A program made the position numbers and the translations under genes. From Symsagittifera roscoffensis (taxonomy: Eukaryota > Xenacoelomorpha > Acoela > Convolutidae): a DNA stretch of 64,000 nucleotides. Position 1 is the first letter of the stretch. The number at the start of each line of letters is the position of its first letter. Below the pieces are notes generated by a model. The model saw only the letters and a program-made list of their open reading frames with translations, was not told where the DNA came from and searched no databases. The stretch covers positions 48,564,276-48,628,275 of the forward strand of contig NC_087069.1 of the NCBI RefSeq assembly GCF_963678635.1, in the 5' to 3' direction. Of the stretch, positions 54,826 to 64,000 are shown in pieces.

Positions 54826-57800
54826 ATTAGTTTTGACTTTTTAAAGTTTTGTGCTAATGTGGAAGAAATTGAGAGTGAAAAAACCTGTGTTTATTTTAAT
54901 AGCTGAAAAGGTATGAATCTTCTATTAAGTTTTCACCGGTTTGCGAATAAACTTTTGTTAAATTATTTAAAGACAGACTGAAAAGCGAGCAGTTCAAAAA
55001 ATTATTTTTCTGGGTAACTTCAAGTTTTGTCATTCATTCAATCTTCAGTTTTCATGCAATTTTGCGGAACAACCTTTCGATTAATTAATCAAAGATATGC
55101 ATCAAAAAAAATCTAAACAGCTTTTGGTGACGAAACATAGGGGTTTTTTTATTTCCGTTCAGTTTTTATTGCAGGTGTTCGAAGAATTTTTTTTTTAATT
55201 ATTCAAAGATAGTCAGTGAAAACTAAAAAACCTACAACGCATTTCTTAACATAAAACTTTGCAGCTTATGAAAACATGTTCAAATAGAGAGATATGATTA
55301 AATAATTCAAAGATTTGTAATGAAAACGGAGCAGTTAAACATGCACTACTGCAGTCAGATCTTTTCAATAATTAAGCGGCACAGATGTTTTGAGTTACCA
55401 TAGAGTCATAAAATTATCAAAAAAGTCATAAAGTCATAAAGTTATCATAAAGTTACCTTGAAGTTATCATAAAGTCTTGAAAGACGAAATTTGATAGTGT
55501 GGCAGATGGTAGCTCTGATCATTTGGTATTGGTCTACTTGAAAGTTTTGTTGAAACTCCCAGTGAACCTTGTCCAAAATCAGTTTTCAAAACAGGCATTT
55601 CGAGAAATAACTTGAACTTGCTGTTAACTTTGTCACTTTGTCCACTAGTGTACGTTTACTTTTCTTAACTATAGTGTAAATGAGAAAAAACTGAAAACTC
55701 ACGGGCTTTTTGGAAACGCAACTTATCAAAAGCAGTACGCTCGTGGTCAAATTCTAATCTAAATTCAAAAATTTATCTTCTTTTGCTGTTTTGGCCCCGT
55801 TTTTTTCGAATATGAGAACAATTTTACATAGAACGGGAGAAAATGACAAGAGGTAACAGCGAAGAAGTTTTCAGTCTCAAGGACTTACCAGAGGACATCT
55901 CCACTAAGTTTTTGCAAGATGCGTAAAAAAGTAAGAACTTGCTAATTTTATTAAAACTTTCACGCTGAATAACTCATTTTTATTGCTGAAAATGTTTCAC
56001 ATAGCATGCATTTTTTTTATCCGCTGATTCGGAATAACTAGAAAGTCCTTGATACCAAATTTTAATAACCTCTTTAATGATGACTTTTGTTGTTTTATTT
56101 GGGCCCTATCGGAAGTTTTGTTGAAAATCCCAGTGAATATTGTCCAAAATCAACCTTGAAAACAGGCATTTTAGACAGCAAAAAACTTGATTAGCACTGA
56201 CCTTTTTTTTCAGTAACAGTTACTGAAGTTTTTCAATAGAGTATGTGCAGATGATATCAACTACTTTTTATATACATCATCAGTTTTTGTAGCACTACTA
56301 GCTTTTTCGGATCTTAAAATATTATGTTGTAGAAGTGAAACTGCTTTTTCATTAAACTATCTGTTTTTAATGATGATTTTGAACAACGTTCACTTGAGCA
56401 AGTTTCAATTAAGTTTTTACATAGACCTAGATCAAATGATCAGACCTAAGTAAAATCTTTCTCAAATAAACGAAAAAAAAATATGTTCACCGTGTGTAAA
56501 ATATTCTCAGCAATGAAACATTTTTTATCTTTGTCATCCTTACAAACCTCTGTGCTGTTTTTTCTTACAATTTCATGCGTTTTAAAAACAGAGTTCATAT
56601 GGTGAAAACTTACAACTTTAGACCCAGAAAAACTGACATGTCTTTGAAATTAAAGGTGAAAAATTTAATCTAGGGTGGAAATGAATAATTTATTCTATGC
56701 CTATGTACAAATTTAGTTTAAATTCGCAGTGAACATTGTCCGAAATAATCACTGAGCACAAGCCTTTAAAAAATAATAAAACCGTGAAAAATTTTGTTGG
56801 TTGTTGTAAACACGTTCAGCATTTTTTGTACACGACTTGAAACATTAAGTGCAAGTTCAGATGTTGTTCTAAGATTTCGCTTGTTTTAAGGAAAATTAAT
56901 GTCAACAATCATGGGCAATTAGGCTAAATTTTTCCCTGAACCAAACAGCAAATTATTATAGCTACCCTCTAAAAAGTTTTCAATATTCCTGTTTTCTAGG
57001 ACCAGTTTTTCCCGGCCTGAAAAATTCAATTTCTATTACCTGCACAAAGTTTTGTATCGGAGAGAACTCTTTCTCAAAATAGCGGAGTAAAAAGCTGTTC
57101 ATGCATTTGGAACCTTCGAAGCGATAAATTTGCATGGTTGAATGCGGCAACTTCAAAAAACTCAACTGTTTCATATAACTTCATTTGCTTTGAAGAACTT
57201 AGTGCACGTGATGAATTCTGGCATTTTGAGACCGGAAAAGAAACAGTTGTTAATTCCTTAAAACTAAATTTTAACAATTTTAACAAATTCAGAGATGATA
57301 GCTTTGATAAATATTTCTCTTATTGTCTTCATAATGTTAAAGTTAATCGTCGTTGGAAACAGGCATTTTTGAGCAGAAAAGCTGATTTTGCACTTAATTT
57401 TGTCCCCTAGTGTAGATAAACAACAATTAATTTCGCCTCAACAAAAGTTGTTTAGCAAATTGAGACACGCAGTGTCGAGATGTGAACAAATCTGAGAATT
57501 AATAAAAATTGTTGCTTATCGATTAAAAGTATTATGTAAGCTAACAAAGTTTTTACTCGCGTAGTTTTTACTCTCTTTATCGTTTGCTTAATTGATCAAA
57601 AAAAGCCGGGCAAACTATTAAATGTTTGTTTTATAGGGTAAGGAAAGCGTCATCAAATAAACGGAGAATTAAAAAAAATGACCTAAGATGCAAAAAGTTT
57701 TGCACAATAAAACTCAATTGATCAGTTACTGACACTTAAATACGTAAATATTAGCATTGTATTTGCGTTAAAAATTTCTCGATAGAAGACATGCTGTCGT

Positions 57801-57842
57801 GCTCTAATTAAACGACATTGAAGAGAAGTTCGAGACTTTCAG
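54826..57842. other. Non-coding with dispersed degenerate repeats
   Basis: No gene is supported. A motif of about 100 bp (AGTTTTGTTGAAA, CCAGTGAA, TTGTCCAAAATCA, AACAGGCATTT) recurs in decayed form near 55,540, 56,115, 56,710 and 57,340. A short array of ATAAAGTCATAAAGTTATC units lies at 55,400-55,475. Confidence 0.5.
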
Positions 57843-58953
57843 CCCGGGATGACCAAAAATACTAGTCATACAATTTCCATATATGGAAAAATGTTAGTCA
57901 TACACTTTCCATACAAATCCATACGTACAGAAAATTGCATGAAAGGTCTATGATTAGTATTTTTTCATATATGGAAATTGTATGACTAGCATTTTTCCAT
58001 AAACCAAAAACTTTGATTTTTTATATTTTATTTTCTCAAATTTTTTTGGTTGTGTTCGTAACCGAACACAAATGACATAAACCTTGATTACTCAAACGTA
58101 GTAACCAAAGGTTTGGCCGTCTCGCATTAAAAAAAGCATTGGAAACAGCTTGATTTTTGTTACTTCTGTCTCACGCAAATAATATAACAAAAGTAATGAA
58201 CTTTTAAATTTTGGCAATAATTTTCAAAGATGATTATTTCTAAAATACGAATTTTTAAACTAACATACATTGCTCGAGGCATAGAAAAACATGTCATACA
58301 AAAGAAAGAGGAGTTTTAAGCGTTTTTGATTAAAGTTATTAAAAGAAAAGGAAAAAAAATCCAATCTTAGTATATCCACGGCTGCGTTATACATACGAAA
58401 AATTAAATTTTGCATGCAAATTTTTTTTTTCAAAAATTGTTTGATTGAATACGAAAATCAGTTTGCGATTAAAGAAAAAACACAAAAAAAACATTTGGGG
58501 GAAAATTCAAAAATACTTTGAAGAATTTTTGTCGTCGCCATCAAAAAAATGCTAGTCATACAATTTCCATATATGGAAATTGTATGACTAGTGTTTTTTT
58601 TCAGAAAACAAAAAAAGTCAAAGTTTTCAGTTGTAGCAGCCCAAAAAACGCTTAAATGTTTTGCCAGCAGTTGAATTGATTGTTCAAAGCTTTTTTTCAC
58701 ATTTTTTTTAAAATGCTAATCATACAATTTCCATATATGGAAATTGTATAATTAGCATTTTTTTTCAACCATTTTTTCCCTTTTTTTATGAAGAGATAAC
58801 AATTTCGATACCAAGACAACTATAAAATACCTTTGAAATTCGATTAAACTCATTTTGCAAAAATGTTTGAAATTTGTATGACTAGAATTTTTCTATAGAC
58901 TAAGTGTATGAAATTGTATGATTAGCATTTTCGGTCTATGGAGGTCAACCCGG
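57843..58953. mobile_element. Non-autonomous TIR element, copy B, with nested palindromes
   Basis: The ends are CCCGGGATGACC plus TAGTCATACAATTTCC at the left and GAAATTGTATGATTAGC plus GGAGGTCAACCCGG at the right, matching copy A at 25,639-26,572. The interior holds head-to-head copies of the subterminal motif: a perfect 40-bp palindrome at 58,552-58,591 (arm CTAGTCATACAATTTCCATA) and a near-perfect 50-bp one at 58,711-58,760. No protein is encoded. Confidence 0.7.
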
Positions 58954-60239
58954 CAGTATAGTGAGAGCCCTTGTAAAGGTTTTTGTACGAGCGTAGAAGT
59001 TGAGTGACGCTTAGAAACACTGAATGGGGCTACATATCACGCTGCACTGTGGTAAGAGGAGCTGATTATACCTCTCACTTAAAGATTGCAGCAAACAGTC
59101 TGGGATGATCGGTTCGATAGTTTTTCCTAAATTATTTAAGACCGCTAGGTCAAAGAGTTTTGAAAAATTACGCGTTGGCAATGGCCTTGCAGAAAATGCA
59201 AGAATACCTCGTCACTCAAAGAAGGTAGAAAATCCAAGCCAGAATTAGAGAACAGACATTTGCGAAAAACAACCAAGTGCGGTCCTCACTCAGTCATTCT
59301 AAAAAACAGTCACTAGGAACACTGCTATCAAACTGAAAGCCTTTCATGGACATCTACGCTTGAAATCTCGCACCCTGATCATCTAAGCTACCTACCTCAA
59401 AGAGACCCAACTGAAAATGAACTCTAACTCATTAAATACTCTTTTGGGGACAGGAGAGGGGAACTCATCTTAGGGCACTATCATTGCCCGGAGGCCAATC
59501 TCATCTAGCCAGTCTGATCCCTCGTCGATATCATCAGTGTTTATTTATACTATGGTATTCATCGCCACAGCTATCGACCAAATGGGTCAAATCCATGTCG
59601 GGAAAGAACCCGTACCCAATTTTCTATACAAGATCTGAAATTCTTATTTTTTGTATAAGGTACCTTTCAGATCTGAACTTCGTTATTTCAGATTCTAGAT
59701 AAGAATTATCAATATTTAGATCTGAAATTTATTTTCTTCGGACAAAAATCAAAAAATTCAAAATTTCGAATTAACTTTCTTCAACACTTTCTTCTTTCGA
59801 AAAATTCTTCCAGTTTTGTTACGTGTCTTGTTCAGCATGAAACTAATAAAAAAGATCAAAAATGACTAAAAACGGCAAGATTTTGATCTAAAAGAAGTAC
59901 CTCGGTCCAATTAATCAATCAGGGATTCACTCCTCCCCAAGTGAACTTTGTGGCCTCCAGTGAGAACATCTAGAAGTTGAAGTGCAAAATTTTTCTTATA
60001 ACAGAGGTCACTGCTAGAAAACAGTCGGTTTTTTTATTTTTTCATATTTTAACCTAGATGGAAAAAAAATTACTCAAAAAACGCAAGCTTTTTGATGAAA
60101 TCTTTCCTGACTCAAAACAAATCACAATAACCAACAAAAACTAGCAAAAGTTGATCAATTCAAAAGAAAAAAATTGTAAAATTGAACATTATTTTAAGTC
60201 GAAAAATTGATGAGGAAAAAATATTTGGTTTGTAAAAAG
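58954..60239. other. Non-coding
   Basis: No gene is supported. A TCTGAAATT/AATTTCAGA-type alternation near 59,630-59,730 (AGATCTGAAATTC, CAGATCTGAACTTCG) forms small inverted repeats. Confidence 0.45.
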
Positions 60240-60740
60240 AATCTGAGCCCGTATAAGCAATTGAGACTAAGCAAAAAAAGATACTTGTGAATACCCGCCA
60301 CAACAAAAAACAAGTTTGGCTGCCCAAATCACTTTCGCAATGAAATCGACTCCGCCTAGAATAAATTGTTCAACAATTTAATTCATTCATTTGTGGAAAT
60401 TAAGTTTTATCTTAGCTAAAACAAATTGTTTCGCCTTCTCACATTACCCAAAAAGTTTATTTGGATAAATAGAAGTTGAGCCCGTATATCAATTATCATC
60501 CTAATAACTCACTGTTTGATTGAAAATACCCGAATAAACAAATAATTCATCAATCGAAATCATTCTTCGGTTCGCAAACGATCTTCATATTAACTCATTC
60601 ATTTATTTAAAAAACCCAATTTGTAATTAGAAATTGAGCCCGTATAAAAAGTATTGTGATTATCAATCCAATTGTGATTACAAAAAATTCCGGCTGCAGA
60701 AAATTATTTCGCCTAAAAACCAAGCTCGCATAGAATATAT
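60240..60740. repeat. Degenerate repeat with TTGAGCCCGTATA motif
   Basis: The word (C/T)TGAGCCCGTATA occurs at about 60,245, 60,477 and 60,637, each followed by an ATCAATT/AGCAATT-like context and preceded by aligned AT-rich sequence. Units are about 160-230 bp and heavily diverged. No function is evident. Confidence 0.45.
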
Positions 60741-61216
60741 TATTCATCAATTTGCATCAGTTGCACTTGTTTGTGCATTATTGACCCCCACTGAATCTGT
60801 GACAGCCCCCACTGGATCATTGTCCTGAAAAGGCAAAACATTAATGTTTTCGCGAAACGTCACATTCCGAGAGCGATAAAATTTCTTTTTCACAAAATCA
60901 TATATAATATATGCAGGACTTGAACCGTCATAACCAGTAAAAACTGCCTTTTTACCTTAGAATAATAGCTTCCGCTGGTGGGTTTAAATTTTTGTGATGC
61001 ACATAAGCAACCAAAAAAACTTTTAAATGATGAACACTGGGTTGCTTTCCAAAAAACATTTCTTGGGTGTTTTATCATCATTAATACCAGATGTTAGTAA
61101 ACGATTTCTTGTGTATACTACGGTATCAACTGCCCTTACCCAAGAAGATTCTGGTTACCTTGACGATAATAAAAGAGTCTGTGCATTGTTAAAAACTGTT
61201 CGCCATTGGCGCTCGG

Positions 61217-61639
61217 CTATACCATTTTGATGAGGAGAATAAGGACTTGTAAATTGCTGTGCAATGCTGTTATTCTTGCAAAAATTTTGAAATTTGGGTA
61301 AAATTTTCCCCCGCCGTTATCTGACCTGAGTGTAAATTCAGTTATATTACATGATTGGACCACCGTATTAAGAGAAACTTGTAGTTTTGCTAACGAATCG
61401 CCTTTAGAGGCCATAGAAAATACTAATGCATATCTTGAAAAATCGTCAAAAAAAGAGGTTGCATATTTGTTTCCATGCAATGATTCCGGAAAAGGTCCAC
61501 AAGCGTCACTGTTGACTAGTTCAAAAACTCGTGTTGTCCTAACTTGAGGGTTATTGGATATGTCAGACGTAGATATCTTAGATTCTAAACACGTAATAAA
61601 TTTATCGGTTGCGAATGAACCAGAAAAAAACCATGTCAT
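61217..61639 (-). pseudogene. Copia integrase region
   Basis: This is a long minus-strand stretch with the integrase core signatures LVNSDACGPFPESLHGNKY, FFDDFSRYALVF and LRSDNGGG, which surround the catalytic acidic residues of copia integrases. It is part of the fossil. Confidence 0.85.
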
Positions 61640-61663
61640 TTACTGCTTGATTTGCAGTTTTCT

Positions 61664-62225
61664 TCAATGTTTCACAATTTGCATGTGAAAACCGTCCATG
61701 CCACTTAGAGGTAGACAATGCCGACTATGTTTAAACCAAAAAAGACCATCTCTTTCAATAAAATAAGCTTTTTGTTGTCCCACACGTATAAGCGGATTTT
61801 GGTTACAAGTCACTGTATTTCCTTGCTTGAATAGAAGTGAAACTGATATCAAATGAAAATTGAAGCTCGGTAAATACAATGCGCTGGAGATTAAACATGT
61901 ACTTAGCTTTATTACGATCGTAGAATGTGAGGCAAACTTCTCCAACACCATGTACTTGCTGTTGCGTCCCATCCCCATTAGTAATAAACATTGCACTTCC
62001 GTACTCTTCCAGCCTAGAAAGCGTCTTGAACAATGATTTGTCTGGAGTGATATAACTCCTGCATCCACAGTCTATCACAATAATCATCGACCCATTTGAA
62101 GTTGCAGTTACTGCAAACCCAGAGAATCTTTCTTGACGGTTGCTCAAATTTTGCTTGTTTAGGTTCTGCTTTTCATAGCACCTGTCAGCAGTGGTGTTGT
62201 TACATCCACACTTTGCATAGTACAA
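61664..62225 (-). pseudogene. Copia protease and linker region
   Basis: IIVIDCGCRSYITPDKSLF is the copia aspartic protease active-site region (normally D-S/C-G-A/C), followed by GDGTQQQVHGVGEVCL, the typical flap and strand region. The following piece towards integrase is also visible. It is a fossil. Confidence 0.75.
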
Positions 62226-62258
62226 GATTTTCTTGATTCCTTGTCCAGTTCCTCCATT

Positions 62259-62669
62259 TTATCGTCCTCGGCCAGTCCTTTGAATCGCTTGAGCCGCAAT
62301 GGACGTAGAACTCGTATCTTGTTTGTTTGAGCTCCCCCCAAGTGATCGTTCAATCAGTCGCTCTTTCAATTGTAGATACGATATATGCTGGAACTGTATT
62401 TCAGCTATGAATGAATCGTATTCTTGTGACAATGTTTTCAGAACTAGGGTAATTTTCAGGTTGTCGCTGATCTTTTCATCGGCAGATTGTAGTTTGAAAA
62501 CAATGTCATCCACTTTGTTTAGAAATTCTATCACCGATTCAACGTTCTTCTTGAGCTCCAGAAACTCTTGCCAAAGCACAATGATTTGGCTTGTTCGAAT
62601 CTGTCCAAATGTTTTTTGCAAGTATTTCCATATTTTGAATCCATTCATGTTATTCTGAGCAATGATCAT
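62259..62669 (-). pseudogene. Copia gag region
   Basis: IWKYLQKTFGQIRTSQIIVL, then FLNKVDDIVFKLQSADEKIS and ITLVLKTLSQEYDSF are the conserved segments of the copia gag (UBN2) domain, which packages the RNA. The piece ends in a Ser/Gln-rich basic segment. It is a fossil. Confidence 0.85.
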
Positions 62670-62900
62670 CTACAAAGTAGCGTCCTTGAGGTGCATAGTG
62701 ATTTCCTGACAAAACTTCCTCTGAACAGCATCTCTGCTGGCTTCGCTAACTCTTTCAGATTCTACATTTTTGATCTTCAATATAAGCTAGGTAACGTTCA
62801 CACTTAAAGGAAAATTTTCGGTTTTCCATTGAATATGAGCAGTTTCTTTTGTTCGGAAACCATCAATATTTTTGGTGCTTGGAAGCTTCAATCGCCCATA

Positions 62901-63719
62901 ACCTAATAAAATGGTACGTCTCGATGTTTAAAAACAAAAAAAAAAATCCTTATAATTTTTTTCCATGAAATTGGTTTAAGTCAAAATCAACAATCTTTGT
63001 TTAACCGCATTTTTTGATATCATTTAAAAAGTTAAAAATCATAAGTCAAAATTGTTTCACTCCTTTCTCGAATATAGCAGTTACAGTTTCATGAGTTTTT
63101 TGGTTCTAAATAACCAAGTCTGAAAATTGACCAATCACAGACGAGTATTTTAACAGAGAAATGTCTGTAAACATGATAAAACTTTGTGGGAAAGATCAAA
63201 GAAAACGAAAGAACAAAAGAAGAACAAAGGGAGCGTCTTTGTTGCGGAAAACGCTTATTGTTCACAAAAACAAAGTTTGGCCTCGTTATGTGGCCAGAAG
63301 GAAAAAAAAATTTCCTGCAGAAATATCTTAATCAGCTTTATAATGATTCAGATCTTAAAAGTGGTAATTGATCCAAAAAAGCAACATTTTACAAAAAAGA
63401 ATACGAATAACTGTATACGCATAATTAATACGAATGTCGGAAAAATCTGAACCTTGGATTTTCAAACATGGCGATCAACCCTATTGAGTTTTATTCGGCA
63501 TTTATCGAAGATTGTCTATTACGCAAATGGGACGTGTATTAGTATATATTGGTGCTACAGAATATGATGCATTTTTTGTAGAGAACCTTTGTGTGGGAAT
63601 ACTTGATCACAGAATAACGCAAGGAGATATGATGTGACTGCAATCCCAACAGTCTTTTGAAGTAACTGAAAGCCCAATTCATTTTCCTCTCAGAATTATG
63701 TTCTGAGAGGAGGAAAAGT
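62901..63719. other. Non-coding
   Basis: No supported gene. If the copia element kept an LTR it should lie here, but without a second copy it cannot be delimited. Confidence 0.45.
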
Positions 63720-64000
63720 TTAACTCCCCGGGTCGAGGTCCCAGACTCATGTCCAGACTTTCGCGCAAACTTTTGGCATGTCCAAACTTTCCAGACCAAA
63801 GTTAGGCATGTCCAGATTTTGGCGACCATGATGATCCGCCGCGACTATCGCGACATAAGCGGAGGTGGCACGACCAAAACATCGCGACTCATATTTGGTA
63901 TGTCGCGACCAAGAGTTGCCATTTCCAGATTTTCGCGACCGAAAAACTAAGCCGCGATTTTCGCGACCGAGGCTTTCAAGAACTAGATGGAGACGGCGCG
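63720..64000. repeat. CGCGAC-rich repeat block at the right edge
   Basis: A GC- and CpG-rich stretch with repeated TCGCGACC, GCCGCGA and GCATGTCCA(A/G) words at irregular 20-40 bp spacing. It runs off the window. It contrasts sharply with the AT-rich flank. Related GTCCGGGA/TCTCGCG words occur near 24,740-24,790. Confidence 0.6.

Larger units (their letters stand above)
60740..62900 (-). mobile_element. Ty1/copia retrotransposon fossil
   Basis: Read right to left on the minus strand, gag comes first (FKIWKYLQKTFGQ, VIEFLNKVDDIVFKLQ, the UBN2-type copia gag). Next are a Cys/His zinc-knuckle remnant (CGCNNTTADRCY) and protease (MIIVIDCGCRSYITPD). Integrase follows with CGPFPESLHGNKYATSFFDD and TLRSDNGGGKF, then its C-terminal connector (FFGCLCASQKF, VTFRENINVLPF). 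LTRs are not recognised. The element is incomplete and broken by several changes, of middle age. Confidence 0.88.

Noticed and set aside
57138-57410. 90-codon plus-strand gene
   Set aside because: It overlaps a dispersed degenerate repeat (AACAGGCATTT, TTTGTCC words) found several times upstream, and shows no domain.

Overview
This window reads as invertebrate animal nuclear DNA. It is clearly AT-rich and gene-poor, and it is built largely from transposons, virus-like fossils and repeats. The host genes I can recognise are animal-type: a broken S1 (trypsin-like) serine protease with split exons, and a minus-strand gene or gene cluster for secreted adhesion proteins with signal peptide, PAN/apple-like, thrombospondin type 1 and probably C-type lectin parts. 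No bacterial operon, rRNA, CRISPR array or intact tRNA is seen. I cannot place the phylum.

Left part (1-15,970). The first 10 kb is a virus-like fossil. A minus-strand block of small genes carries an exonuclease-like protein, an unknown protein here called gene X, a possible HUH-type Rep and a possible PC4-like single-strand DNA binder. It is divergent from a plus-strand small gene ending in a classic nuclear localisation signal and from a long Polinton-type DNA polymerase B. The polymerase has N-terminal zinc fingers and a long acidic tail. Its upstream region is a 200-bp direct repeat holding E2F-like sites. A 520-bp A/T block with almost no stop codons in any frame sits inside the polymerase. 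The polymerase 3' end and the first exon of the serine protease were then copied together in a recent 2.57-kb tandem duplication (9349-11918 and 11924-14501). The protease continues at 15,426-15,884.

Middle (16,599-38,000). A minus-strand BEL/Pao LTR retrotransposon fossil fills 16,599-25,342. Both LTRs carry a tRNA-like A-box/B-box segment. It is followed by a TIR element (25,639-26,572), a 163-bp satellite in five copies (26,761-27,575), a second and more decayed polymerase B fossil (30,440-31,840, minus), a relative of gene X (about 32,746-33,240, minus), several MITEs with GTATCGTGTCCC ends, and a foldback repeat family (33,921-34,843 and 36,693-37,810).

Right part (38,000-64,000). A 1.5-kb degenerate GGGATCATTAG minisatellite lies at 40,670-42,140. 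A diverged 2.3-kb direct duplication (44,278-46,496 and 46,810-49,150) carries BEL/Pao integrase C-terminal remnants. The secreted-protein exons lie at 52,357-54,825. Next come a second copy of the TIR element with long perfect palindromes (57,843-58,953), a Ty1/copia fossil (about 60,740-62,900, minus) and a CGCGAC-rich block running off the right edge.

The most interesting unit is the first 10 kb: a replication-centred gene set (polymerase B, possible HUH nuclease, exonuclease-like, ssDNA-binder-like) with E2F-like promoter sites and no capsid or integrase gene that I can recognise in the visible part.
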